A stretch of DNA of 64,000 nt from SAR202 cluster bacterium bin90 (GTDB lineage: Bacteria > Chloroflexota > Dehalococcoidia > Lucifugimonadales > JADFKI01), in NCBI GenBank assembly GCA_002238855.1, contig MPND01000001.1, positions 62,001-126,000 of the forward strand, in the 5' to 3' direction. The translations under genes were made by a program, and so were the position numbers. This document shows positions 8,117 to 16,422 of this stretch, piece by piece. The notes below the pieces were generated by a model. That model was not told the origin of the DNA, did not search any database, and saw only the letters and a program-made list of their open reading frames with translations. How positions within the stretch are numbered: the first letter of the stretch is position 1; each line of letters starts with the position of its first letter.

Positions 8117-8145
8117 ACGATACAATAATCGCCTGTCCCTTGCAA
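8117..8145 (-). promoter_or_regulatory. Candidate sigma-70-type promoter for sodN
   Basis: On the minus strand, TTGCAA (8140-8145), a 17-bp spacer and TATCGT (8117-8122) lie about 37 nt upstream of the sodN ATG, inside the sodN/sodX divergent gap. No operator was recognised. Confidence 0.5.
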
Positions 8146-8200
8146 GTATTAGCGCCTCCAGGCGACCTTCGATGCAAGGCACTGAGGGGCTGCGGAAGCC

Positions 8201-8641
8201 ATGATTGCCGGGCTACTATTGTACCGCGTGGAAGGAGCGAGCATGGCGCCGACTATGCTCGCGGGAGACCTATTGCTGGTTCAAGAAGATAGTGGAAATA
8301 GGCGAAATGTGAGCAGAGGAGATATTGTGATTCTGGCTCAATCCGGACGCAGTCAGTTGAAGCGCATCATTGCGTTGCCCGGCGAATATATCACCCTAAC
8401 CGACGGGATGTTGCTGATTGACGGCCAGAGGCTTAAGGAACCATATCTGTATGGACTGCCGCCGTATCTTGGCCTAGGCGACTCCGCCTATGAACTAGCA
8501 AGTGACGAATACTTTGCTATGGGCGACAACAGGGCGCACAGCACGGACAGCAGACAATACGGACCGGTGCATCGCGCTCAGATAAATGGCAAGGTTCTAT
8601 GTCGGGCGTGGCCGCTCTTCAGAATGGCCGGACGAAAATAA
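8201..8641 (+). CDS. sodX: Nickel-type SOD maturation protease (S26-like)
   Basis: 146-residue signal-peptidase-like serine protease that removes the Ni-SOD propeptide to expose the nickel-ligating histidine. Catalytic Ser14 is in VEGASMAPTM and general-base Lys54 in LKRIIALPGE, with the later box GDNRAHSTDSRQYGPV. It lacks the N-terminal membrane anchor of ordinary leader peptidases, as expected for a cytoplasmic SodX. It is divergent from sodN, and that pairing supports the assignment over a general signal peptidase. The start is ATG at 8201 with a GAGGGGC element about 10 nt upstream. Confidence 0.9.
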   Translation: MIAGLLLYRVEGASMAPTMLAGDLLLVQEDSGNRRNVSRGDIVILAQSGRSQLKRIIALPGEYITLTDGMLLIDGQRLKEPYLYGLPPYLGLGDSAYELASDEYFAMGDNRAHSTDSRQYGPVHRAQINGKVLCRAWPLFRMAGRK

Positions 8642-8661
8642 CCCTGCACCAGTAGCCCCTG

Positions 8662-9636
8662 CTAGCTGAGCCAGCGAGCCGCTTCCTTGGCGTGGTAGCT
8701 GATGATCATGTCGGCGCCGGCACGCTTGATTGATGTCAGAATCTCCAGCGTAATTCGTTGCCCGTCGATCCATTCGTTTTCTGTCGCCGCCTTGACCATC
8801 GCGTATTCGCCGCTGACATTGTACGCCGCCATTGGATATCCGAACGCCTCTCGCGCCTGCGAGATCACATCGAGGTATGACAGCGCGGGCTTCACCATCA
8901 CAATGTCCGCCCCTTCGTCAATATCCATCTTGATCTCGCGCATCGCCTCGCGGGAGTTTGCCACATCCATCTGATAGCCGCGACGGTCTCCGAACTGCGG
9001 CGCTGAATCTGCAGCGACTCTGAATGGCCCGTAGAAGGAAGAAGCGTACTTCGCCGAGTATGCCATGATGGGCAGGTGCTCGAAGCCGCCTTCGTCCAGG
9101 CTCGTTCGTATCGCGGCAACCTGACCGTCCATCATGGCCGACGGTGCGACGACATCGGCGCCTGCATCCGCCTGGCAAATCGCCATCCGAGCAAGCAGTT
9201 CGAGCGTGGCGTCGTTATCGACTCTGCCGTTCCTGATAATCCCGCAGTGACCGTGGTCGGTAAATTCGTCAAGGCAGACATCCGTAATTACTAGCATCTC
9301 CGGCGCGGTCTGCTTGATTACGCGGATAGCTTCCTGAACGATGCCGCTTGGCTCGTAGGCTTCCGTTCCCTCCGCATCCTTGGTGGCGGGAAGTCCGAAT
9401 AGCAGCACGGCACCGATACCCAGCGAAACGACCTCATCAATCTCGTCAATCAGGTTATCAAGAGAGAGCTGATACATTCCCGGCATGGGGTCTATCGGGT
9501 TGCGAATCGCGCGCCCGTGTGTAACGAAGATGGGATATATGAAATCGTCTATGGATATTCGCGTCTCCTGTGCAAGGTGACGCAGAATAGCCGACTCTCT
9601 CATCCGCCGCATCCGCACCTGTGGGAATCTACTCAT
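8662..9636 (-). CDS. hemB: Porphobilinogen synthase (delta-aminolevulinate dehydratase)
   Basis: 324-residue HemB, which condenses two 5-aminolevulinate molecules to porphobilinogen. The metal loop DVCLDEFTDHGHCG keeps the first and last Cys of the zinc-type site, with Asp at the middle Cys position. The two active-site lysines are in YSAKYASSFYGPFR and MVKPALSYLD. The start ATG overlaps the cobA/hemD stop by 8 nt. Last gene of the tetrapyrrole operon. Confidence 0.95.
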   Translation of the reverse strand: MSRFPQVRMRRMRESAILRHLAQETRISIDDFIYPIFVTHGRAIRNPIDPMPGMYQLSLDNLIDEIDEVVSLGIGAVLLFGLPATKDAEGTEAYEPSGIVQEAIRVIKQTAPEMLVITDVCLDEFTDHGHCGIIRNGRVDNDATLELLARMAICQADAGADVVAPSAMMDGQVAAIRTSLDEGGFEHLPIMAYSAKYASSFYGPFRVAADSAPQFGDRRGYQMDVANSREAMREIKMDIDEGADIVMVKPALSYLDVISQAREAFGYPMAAYNVSGEYAMVKAATENEWIDGQRITLEILTSIKRAGADMIISYHAKEAARWLS

Positions 9637-11155
9637 TTTGCCCCGCCTCCTTGAAGTGAGACTCCACAGCCTCCATCAAACCCGCGATGGTATGCTGCGT
9701 TGCCATAACGTCAACCTTCAGACCGAGTTCTACGGCTCGCTCTGCCGTAACAGGCCCTATACACGCAATCGTAGCATCTTTTAGCCCATCCGTGTTGCCG
9801 CCCAGCAACTCAACAAGATTCGTTACGGTTGAAGAGCTTGTGAATGTGGCAAGGTCGATGCCCTGACTGAGGATGTGTCGCAGCCGTTCCGCCGTATTCT
9901 GCGGCGTTACAGTCCGATACACTGCAATCGCATCAACGACTGCGCCTTGCTTGGCAAGACCTGTACGCAGCACATCGCGCGCGAGTTCGGCTTGCGGGAG
10001 TAACACACGCCTGCCATCCATACCCAGCGCAGATAGTTCATCAGCGACGGATTCGGCGACGAATGTACTTGGCGTGAAGTCCGCAATGATGCCCTTATCG
10101 CGGATACGCCTTTTGGTTGCAGGACCGATTGCCGCAATCTGTACGCCATGCAGCGCCCTCGCGTCGAGTTCGAGAGCAGCCATCCTTCTGAAAACCACAT
10201 CAACAGCATTCGTGCTAGTGAAGACTATCCAGTCATAGTGATAGACACTCTTGAGCGCTTTATCGAGTTCGCCGCGATCGTCGATCTGCTGAATTTCGAT
10301 TGTCGGCAATTCGATGGGCTGTGCCCCCCTCTGCGTCAACATTTCGGAAAGCGCGCCGGCCTGCGTTCGAGTGCGAGTTACCAGCACGCGTTTGCCGAAC
10401 AGCGGACGGTTGTCGAACCAGCGTATCGTGTCGCGAAGCCGTGCAACTTCTCCGACAATCGTGACGGCGGGCGCTGCAATGCCCATTGCTGCCGCTCTTT
10501 CCACAACATCTGAAAGTGTGGCAACCAAGGTGCGCTGGTAGGGCTCCGTCCCCCACTGCACCAAGGCGACCGGCGTACTGGCGGAACGCCCATGCCGCAT
10601 TAAAGCCTCTACAATTGAGCGCAGATTGCTCTGCCCCATCAATATGACAAGAGTGTCGCTTACCTTCGCCAGTGCCTGCCAGTCAACTGCCGAATCCGAC
10701 TTGGTGGGGTCTTCGCTTCCGGTGACTACGGTAAACGACGAAGCAAGCTTGCGGTGAGTGAGTGGTATGCCTGCATATGCGGGGGCCGCTATCGCTGAAG
10801 TAATCCCTGGGACTATCTCGAAGCTCACGCCCGCCGCTGCAAGAGCTTCGGCTTCCTCGCCGCCACGTCCGAACACAAAGGGATCGCCGCCCTTGAGGCG
10901 CACGACTCGCTTGCCTGACTTGCCCAGACCGACGAGTAGGTTGTTGATGTCCTCTTGCCTGTTGATGAGTTTGCCGGGAATCTTTCCGACATCCGTCAAA
11001 TCGGCATCCGCGCGCGCATCACTTAGCAGACGCTTGTCCACAAGTCTGTCGTAGACGATTACATCTGCTGACCTCAGCAGGCGAAGGCCCTTCACGCTGA
11101 TAAGCCCCGGATCGCCGGGGCCTGCGCCAACAAGCGAGACGAAGCCCTTGGTCAT
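9629..11155 (-). CDS. cobA/hemD: Fused uroporphyrinogen-III C-methyltransferase / uroporphyrinogen-III synthase
   Basis: 508-residue bifunctional protein. The N-terminal SUMT domain (about 1-245) carries VSLVGAGPGDPGLISVKG and LKGGDPFVFGRGGEE, and makes precorrin-2 from uroporphyrinogen III with S-adenosylmethionine. The C-terminal domain (about 255-505) is HemD, with PLFGKRVLVTRTRTQAGALSEML and TFTSSSTVTNLVELL, and cyclises hydroxymethylbilane. Such cobA-hemD fusions occur in several phyla, including Chloroflexota. It overlaps hemC (ATGA at 11152-11155) and hemB, implying tight co-translation. Confidence 0.93.
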   Translation of the reverse strand: MTKGFVSLVGAGPGDPGLISVKGLRLLRSADVIVYDRLVDKRLLSDARADADLTDVGKIPGKLINRQEDINNLLVGLGKSGKRVVRLKGGDPFVFGRGGEEAEALAAAGVSFEIVPGITSAIAAPAYAGIPLTHRKLASSFTVVTGSEDPTKSDSAVDWQALAKVSDTLVILMGQSNLRSIVEALMRHGRSASTPVALVQWGTEPYQRTLVATLSDVVERAAAMGIAAPAVTIVGEVARLRDTIRWFDNRPLFGKRVLVTRTRTQAGALSEMLTQRGAQPIELPTIEIQQIDDRGELDKALKSVYHYDWIVFTSTNAVDVVFRRMAALELDARALHGVQIAAIGPATKRRIRDKGIIADFTPSTFVAESVADELSALGMDGRRVLLPQAELARDVLRTGLAKQGAVVDAIAVYRTVTPQNTAERLRHILSQGIDLATFTSSSTVTNLVELLGGNTDGLKDATIACIGPVTAERAVELGLKVDVMATQHTIAGLMEAVESHFKEAGQNE

Positions 11156-12072
11156 GGAGCCTCCATAATGCGGGACGCGCCCATTTCCAGTAGAAGGACG
11201 GAAACGGCTGTGCCAGCGGCTTCAGGACTTGCGGCATCGTATGACTCCGACACGCGATAAATGCTGCTGCCGTCGGGAGTGGCGACCATAGCCAGAATGC
11301 GCAGCCCGTTATCTTCAATCTCAGCGTACGCCGCAGTCGGCATCGTGCAGCCTCCGCCCATCGCCGTCAGAAATGCCCGCTCTGCCCGGACCGCCGCGCT
11401 TGTCGGCACATGATCGATTGTATTCACGACACCAAGCAATTCGCTGTCGGAGTCGCGTACTTGCACAGCAAGCGCCCCCTGACCAACATCCGGAACGCAT
11501 TCCTCCGGTGATAGGTAGGAGCTAATCTCCGATTCCCTTCCGAGCCGCTTGATTCCTGCCGCCGCTAGTACCGCGCCATCAAAGTCCTCACTGATTGCCT
11601 TGCTGATGCGCGTATCGACATTGCCTCTGATTGGCAGTATTTCAATGTCGGGGCGTGCAGCCTTGATCTGCGCCGTGCGACGAGGGCTGCTGGTGCCCAG
11701 CCGTGTTCCAGGCGGCAGGTCCGGGAGGGATGCATCCCAGCGGTTCACCAATACATCGCGGGCGTCCTCCCGCTCAGTGAACGCTGCGATTGCAAGGCCC
11801 GTTGGCAGGACGGCAGGCATATCCTTGGCGCTGTGAACGGCGATATCGATCTCTCTGTTCATCAGGGCAAGCTCAATTTCCTTGACGAACATGCCGCGTT
11901 CCATACTGAGGAGAGGAGCGGACTTATTCCTGTCGCCGCGAGTCGAAAGTGGGACAATCTCGATGTCAAGTGAGGGGTGCGCTTCAAGGAGCAGACGCAC
12001 CACTTCGTTGGTCTGTGCAAGTGACAGGGAACTCGACCGTGAGCCGATGACGACTCGTCTAGTACCACCCAC
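11152..12072 (-). CDS. hemC: Hydroxymethylbilane synthase (porphobilinogen deaminase)
   Basis: 306-residue HemC, which polymerises four porphobilinogens. Visible motifs are VVIGSRSSSLSLAQTNEVV, REDARDVLVNR, GTSSPRRTAQIKAARPDIEILPIRGNVDTRI, and GGGCTMPTAAYA with the Cys that carries the dipyrromethane cofactor. The start is GTG at 12070-12072, 9 nt after the preceding stop. It has no Shine-Dalgarno sequence; a TAATGT box lies 6 nt before the GTG, preceded at 17 bp by TCGACA, so an internal leaderless promoter is possible. Confidence 0.93.
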   Translation of the reverse strand: MGGTRRVVIGSRSSSLSLAQTNEVVRLLLEAHPSLDIEIVPLSTRGDRNKSAPLLSMERGMFVKEIELALMNREIDIAVHSAKDMPAVLPTGLAIAAFTEREDARDVLVNRWDASLPDLPPGTRLGTSSPRRTAQIKAARPDIEILPIRGNVDTRISKAISEDFDGAVLAAAGIKRLGRESEISSYLSPEECVPDVGQGALAVQVRDSDSELLGVVNTIDHVPTSAAVRAERAFLTAMGGGCTMPTAAYAEIEDNGLRILAMVATPDGSSIYRVSESYDAASPEAAGTAVSVLLLEMGASRIMEAP

Positions 12073-12081
12073 CGAACTACA

Positions 12082-12813
12082 TTAGGAACTTGCCCCAGCC
12101 TTGTCGAAGGCGAGGGCTTTCTTCTCTTCCCACATCTTGCACACGCCCGGTTCGCAGTCGCAGCCAACACCCTTCATCAGGTCATCCAGGAGCGTGGCGC
12201 GAGCTTCGCCATACCTTCCATCAAGGACTGTTTCGAGGAGATTGTCCGTGATGCATGCCTGCCAGTGGTCGGTTACCAGAGTGATGCCCCTGCTGCGAAT
12301 TTCTGAGCGTACATCGGCGAGAAGCGGAGTAAGCTCTGCGTACTCCATCAAGGGATGGCTCGATTCGATGGGGCTGCCGTCCAGCAATTCGCGGAACTTG
12401 CGAGCCAGAGCGGGACTTGCGCCGCCAGTAGATGCTGCAACTGTTACATCGCCACGAATCGCGACTGATGGAGCGATGAAGGTGCAAAGGTGCGTCACAT
12501 CCACAACATTCAGCAGCACATTGCGCTCTTCCGCTTCCTTCGCGATAGCACGATTGACCTTGTTGTCGTCAGTTGCCGCAATCGCGATAAATGCACCCTT
12601 AAGATCACCGGTCCGGTACTCTCGCTTGTGCCAATCTATCTTATTCTCTTCGGCAAGAATGCGAACGCCTTCGTTGACTTCAGGGCTTATGACGACCACG
12701 CTTGCATGGCAGTCGAGAAGCTTAACGACCTTTTCCTCTCCGATGTTACCGCCACCGATGACAATGCAGCATCGATCTTGAACATCTATGAATGCCGGAT
12801 AGTACGCGGGCAT
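12082..12813 (-). CDS. Precorrin-2 dehydrogenase (siroheme biosynthesis)
   Basis: 243-residue NAD-dependent precorrin-2 dehydrogenase, with possible ferrochelatase activity (Met8p/CysG-B/SirC type). The Rossmann motif CIVIGGGNIGEEKVVKLL is followed by FIAIAATDDNKVNRAIAKEAEERNVLLNVVD and TVAASTGGASPALARKFRELL. The C-terminal tail carries an unusual cluster CDCEPGVCKMW of three Cys, which could bind a metal. AGGAAGG precedes the ATG by a few bases. It sits between ahbAB and hemC, and supplies sirohydrochlorin or siroheme for the decarboxylase. Confidence 0.9.
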   Translation of the reverse strand: MPAYYPAFIDVQDRCCIVIGGGNIGEEKVVKLLDCHASVVVISPEVNEGVRILAEENKIDWHKREYRTGDLKGAFIAIAATDDNKVNRAIAKEAEERNVLLNVVDVTHLCTFIAPSVAIRGDVTVAASTGGASPALARKFRELLDGSPIESSHPLMEYAELTPLLADVRSEIRSRGITLVTDHWQACITDNLLETVLDGRYGEARATLLDDLMKGVGCDCEPGVCKMWEEKKALAFDKAGASS

Positions 12814-12877
12814 TAATTTCCTTCCTGTCTTGTTGTTTCATGGATACAGCCGCGCCGCAGAGAATTCTGCCCGCCGC

Positions 12878-13900
12878 CTATACGAAATATCGCACTCGCG
12901 TCTTCTTGTACTCGCGAGTGCTGTATAGCAGTTGGTACTCCGTAATGCCAGTTTCCTCGGAGAGTCCCGCTGCTACCTCTTCACAAGTCTCCTGTGAAGT
13001 GGCATGGATCATAGTGAAATGTGTGTAGGGCCAGTCGGGGAATGTCGGGCGCTCATAGCAGTGAGTAACCCAGCGCGACTGCGCCATCATATTGCCCACT
13101 TCAACTGCGCGCTCGGATGGCACTTTCCATACCGCCATTGCGTTGGAACGGAAACCGGCCCGCCTGTGGTGAAGGACCGCACTGAAGCGTCGCATCAGGC
13201 CGCGCTCCTGGAATGAGTCGGCGATGTCGAACATTTCCTGCAATGAAATGCCCAGCCGCTCCGCCATAGGAGTGAACGGACGCGACACCAGTTCAACATC
13301 CTCCTGCAGCTCGCGTATCACCTCAACTTCAAAGTCCGAAACGGGCATCGCCTTGTTCCAGTCCTCAGCCACCGCGCCGGAGCGGTTATAACCGTCGGGA
13401 CTGTAGTACTTCTTTGCTGCGCCTTCTTCTTTGACCATGTCGAAGTTCACGCCGATCTTGAAGAACTTGATTGTCGGCATCATGCGGTAGGTCTCTGCGC
13501 CAGTCCTCTGTGCCATGTCCTCAACCGTGTCAGCAAGCTCCTCATACGGCGGGACTGCTACGGTAAACCACAGATTGAAGTGCCCATTTCGTGCGTAATT
13601 GTGGCTGACGCCGGGATGTTCATTGATGATCTGCGCCGCCGCGTCCAGATCTTCATCCGCAAAGCGCATCGCAACCAAGGTTGTCTTGTATCCCAGCCGT
13701 CGGGTGTCGAATATGGCACTAATCTGGCGAACCACATTCTTGCTCTTCAGCTCATCGATGCGCGCCAGCACCTCTGTTTCCGCAATGCCTATCTCATCTC
13801 CAACCGCCTTGAATGGCGCTTCGACGATTGGGAATCTAGTCTGGATGATATTCAGAATCTTGCGATCAACAAGGTCCATCGTTGATGTACTGGTTGTCAT
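12878..13900 (-). CDS. ahbAB: Fused siroheme decarboxylase AhbA-AhbB (Lrp/AsnC-like)
   Basis: 340-residue protein made of two Lrp/AsnC-like halves, each a winged helix plus a RAM-type domain. The first half (about 10-150) has IAETEVLARIDELKSKNVVRQ and HNYARNGHFNLWFTV; the second (about 180-340) has LRRF-type MRRFSAVLHHRRAGF and HCYERPTFPDWPYTHFTMIH. These are the AhbA and AhbB signatures; the pair decarboxylates siroheme to didecarboxysiroheme, toward haem or haem d1. The two subunits are normally separate genes. The ATG at 13900 has GAGAAGG upstream; a TTG extension to 13933 is less likely. First gene of the operon. AhbC, AhbD and nir genes are not in the window. Confidence 0.88.
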   Translation of the reverse strand: MTTSTSTMDLVDRKILNIIQTRFPIVEAPFKAVGDEIGIAETEVLARIDELKSKNVVRQISAIFDTRRLGYKTTLVAMRFADEDLDAAAQIINEHPGVSHNYARNGHFNLWFTVAVPPYEELADTVEDMAQRTGAETYRMMPTIKFFKIGVNFDMVKEEGAAKKYYSPDGYNRSGAVAEDWNKAMPVSDFEVEVIRELQEDVELVSRPFTPMAERLGISLQEMFDIADSFQERGLMRRFSAVLHHRRAGFRSNAMAVWKVPSERAVEVGNMMAQSRWVTHCYERPTFPDWPYTHFTMIHATSQETCEEVAAGLSEETGITEYQLLYSTREYKKTRVRYFV

Positions 13901-13981
13901 TCGCCTTCTCGCATTTATTACTTCCGCCGCCAACTCTCAATACATTGGCGCATAGACACAGAATGAGCATCTACGGTGTCC

Positions 13982-14011
13982 ATTATCGCAGTTTTCAGTG
14001 CGAACTTGCAA
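13982..14011 (-). promoter_or_regulatory. Candidate promoter of the tetrapyrrole operon
   Basis: Minus-strand TTGCAA (14006-14011), an 18-bp spacer and GATAAT (13982-13987) lie about 80 nt upstream of ahbAB in the divergent gap with the flippase gene. No regulator site was identified. Confidence 0.5.
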
Positions 14012-14126
14012 TCTATTGTGTCTCTGACAATCTCTGAGATTCAGCAAAACGATGCTGTCTCTGGGAGGCGCGGTTCTGTGAAAAGCTCATCCTTCTGTGC
14101 TAACCTTTTTCTGAAAGGAGCAGTCC

Positions 14127-15176
14127 TTGTTTTCTGCCGGAAAATTCTGGTTGGGCCTCGGGTTGAGCGTGGTGCTGGTCGCGCTCTTTTTCATGACTGT
14201 GGATGTAGGCCACATGGCGGACGCATTGGCGCGCGCAAACTACTTGTATGTCGCGCCTGCTGTCGCCCTCTATATGATCGGAGTGGTCTTCCGTACGATG
14301 CGATGGCAGGTGCTATTGCGGCACATCAAGCCTGTGAGCAACCGTCGTCTGTTCCCAGTGGTTGTCATCGGGTATATGGCGAACAACCTGCTACCCATGC
14401 GGCTCGGCGAGGTAGTGCGGAGCTATTATTTGGGAGAGCGAGAGCAGATAAGCAAAAGCTCCGCTTTGGCGACGATTTTCATTGAACGCATATTTGATGC
14501 GCTTACACTGCTTTTGTTCGTGGCGGTTGTGGCGCTGTTCGTGCCGGTGAGCGGTGTTGCTGCAGGATTCGGCGAACAGTGGGGCGTTGCTCCAATTCTG
14601 CTTGCCGCAGGGCTGAGCCTGCCGTTCGTGGCTGCATTCGGTGTGATGCTCCTTCTTTCGCGCTGGCCTGAGAGGACACGAAATCTTGCCATAATGATGA
14701 TGAAGCCCCTTCCACAACGCTTTCCCCACGAACGCGCCCTTCACATTGTCGAATACTTCCTCGCGGGATTCGCCTCCCTGGCAAGTCCTCGAAAAATCGC
14801 ACTGCTTTTCGCGCTCTCCGTGCCCGTATGGGGATTCGAGACTGGCCTCTTCTATCTGATCGGCTTTTCGTTCGGCTTCCATCTTGTCTATGACAACCTA
14901 TGGCACCTTGCGGCAGCAATGGCGCTGGTCACCGCTCTGGCAAATATTGGGAGCTCTATACCTTCGTCTCCGGGTGGCATCGGCCTGTTCGAGCTGATTG
15001 CCCGCGAAACGCTGGTACTGCTCCCGCTCGCCGTTGTTGACCGCTCGGACGCAGCTGCGTTCGCGGCGGTAAGTCATTTCGCGTTGCTGCTGCCCATGAT
15101 CATTCTCGGCCAGGTATTCCTCTGGGCAGGCAATCTCTCGCTGCGCAGGCTGGCGCAGGCAGATTCAGCCGGCTAG
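14127..15176 (+). CDS. Lysylphosphatidylglycerol synthase-like TM / flippase-like membrane protein
   Basis: 349-residue polytopic membrane protein of the AglD/MprF-N flippase-like family (UPF0104). Six to eight hydrophobic segments are visible, starting at FWLGLGLSVVLVALFFMTV. The family motif LPMRLGEVVRSYYLGER...ATIFIERIFDALTLLL is clear, as is the late SSIPSSPGGIGLFELI. Relatives move or modify lipids or lipid-linked precursors, but the substrate cannot be predicted. The start is TTG at 14127 with GAAAGGAG 6 nt upstream. It stands alone, convergent with the ABC exporter operon. Confidence 0.85.
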   Translation: MFSAGKFWLGLGLSVVLVALFFMTVDVGHMADALARANYLYVAPAVALYMIGVVFRTMRWQVLLRHIKPVSNRRLFPVVVIGYMANNLLPMRLGEVVRSYYLGEREQISKSSALATIFIERIFDALTLLLFVAVVALFVPVSGVAAGFGEQWGVAPILLAAGLSLPFVAAFGVMLLLSRWPERTRNLAIMMMKPLPQRFPHERALHIVEYFLAGFASLASPRKIALLFALSVPVWGFETGLFYLIGFSFGFHLVYDNLWHLAAAMALVTALANIGSSIPSSPGGIGLFELIARETLVLLPLAVVDRSDAAAFAAVSHFALLLPMIILGQVFLWAGNLSLRRLAQADSAG

Positions 15177-15189
15177 TCGAGCCTGCTGC

Positions 15190-16422
15190 CTACTCGTAGC
15201 GCAGAGCGTCAATAGGGTGCATCCGGGCAGCGCGCATAGCAGGGTATATCCCTGAAAGCAGGCCCACCACCGCGGAAACCGTGATTGCAAGGATCGCAAC
15301 ATCCGGGTGGAACACCAAGCCTTCCACGGTATTCCCGCCCCGGTTGCCCACATTGCTCACGATCAGATTGGTGAGCGGTGACATAGTGAAAGACAACAGC
15401 AGTCCGATTATTCCGCCGGCGGTCGTCAGGAACACCGCCTCTGTGATGAACTGGAACAGGATGTCACGGCGTTTGGCTCCCATCGCCTTGCGTATTCCAA
15501 TCTCTCGCGTGCGTTCAGTAACGGAGACGAGCATGATGTTCATCACGCCTATCCCGCCGACCAGCAGCGATATTCCCGCAACTGTGCCTAAGAACAGCAC
15601 CAGCACCGTAGTTACCTGGTTCACCGTTTCGATGAGGTCCTGAAGTGTGTCAATCTCAAAGTCGTTCTCATCGGTGATATGGTGGCGCAGGCGAAGTATC
15701 GAAGCTATTTCAAGCTGGGCCTCGTCGATCACATCCTGGCTGACCGCCTGCACATCTATTGCATCGACGGCGATTTCGCCGTGCGTCGTTCGGGTGCGCG
15801 AGAGACGATGGTGTGCGGTGCTTATCGGCACAAAGACCTGGCTGCCGAAGCCAAAGAAAGTAGCCCCCGTGTCTTCGAGTACCCCTACTACGGTGAACTG
15901 GCGCCCTCCTATGCGAACGCGTTCATCGAGAGGGTCCCGAGTACCAAACAGCGTCTCGGCGACGGACGCGCTGATTACCGCGACATCCAATGTGTTCTGT
16001 ACATGTGAAGGGTTGATGAACTGACCCTTGTCAACACCCACATTGCGAACGGAAGCATACTCTGGCGTCACTCCAATGATCTGCGCGTTTGTGTTCTCCC
16101 TGCCTGCCACTATCTGCGCGTTGGAGTTTATCTGGGGTGCCGCTGCGCTTAGTGATGGCGCGAATACAGGGTCTAGGAGCGCTGCGGCATCCTGCATTGT
16201 TAGCGTTGATGCGCCTCCGTCGTTGGCAGGCCTGACGAACAGCAGGTTCGTGCCCTGCGACTGGATTCTGGAGGTGATATTGTCCTGTACGCCCCTGCCA
16301 ATGGACATGAGAACCGTTACGGCGGTGATGCCGATGATGATGCCGAGGAGCGTGAGCCCGGAGCGGAGCTTGCTGCCGGTGAGCGAGTGCAATGAGGTTA
16401 GGATGATGTCCAGTGCGTTCAT
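15190..16422 (-). CDS. ABC transporter permease, MacB/FtsX type
   Basis: 410-residue permease. An N-terminal membrane helix (GLTLLGIIIGITAVTVLMSIG) is followed by a large extracytoplasmic MacB-like domain (about 45-270) and three C-terminal FtsX-type helices (VLVLFLGTVAGISLLVGGIGVMNIMLVSVTERTREIGIRKAMGA and onward). This matches export systems that work with an HlyD-like adaptor, and the adaptor and ATPase genes lie immediately upstream. The TGATG overlap with the ATPase gene shows coupling. Substrate unknown: macrolides, peptides or lipoproteins are all possible in this family. Confidence 0.9.
   Translation of the reverse strand: MNALDIILTSLHSLTGSKLRSGLTLLGIIIGITAVTVLMSIGRGVQDNITSRIQSQGTNLLFVRPANDGGASTLTMQDAAALLDPVFAPSLSAAAPQINSNAQIVAGRENTNAQIIGVTPEYASVRNVGVDKGQFINPSHVQNTLDVAVISASVAETLFGTRDPLDERVRIGGRQFTVVGVLEDTGATFFGFGSQVFVPISTAHHRLSRTRTTHGEIAVDAIDVQAVSQDVIDEAQLEIASILRLRHHITDENDFEIDTLQDLIETVNQVTTVLVLFLGTVAGISLLVGGIGVMNIMLVSVTERTREIGIRKAMGAKRRDILFQFITEAVFLTTAGGIIGLLLSFTMSPLTNLIVSNVGNRGGNTVEGLVFHPDVAILAITVSAVVGLLSGIYPAMRAARMHPIDALRYE

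Noticed and set aside
14391..14919. Several long minus-strand frames inside the flippase gene
   Set aside because: They overlap a clear membrane protein gene and are Arg/His/Gln-rich shadows.
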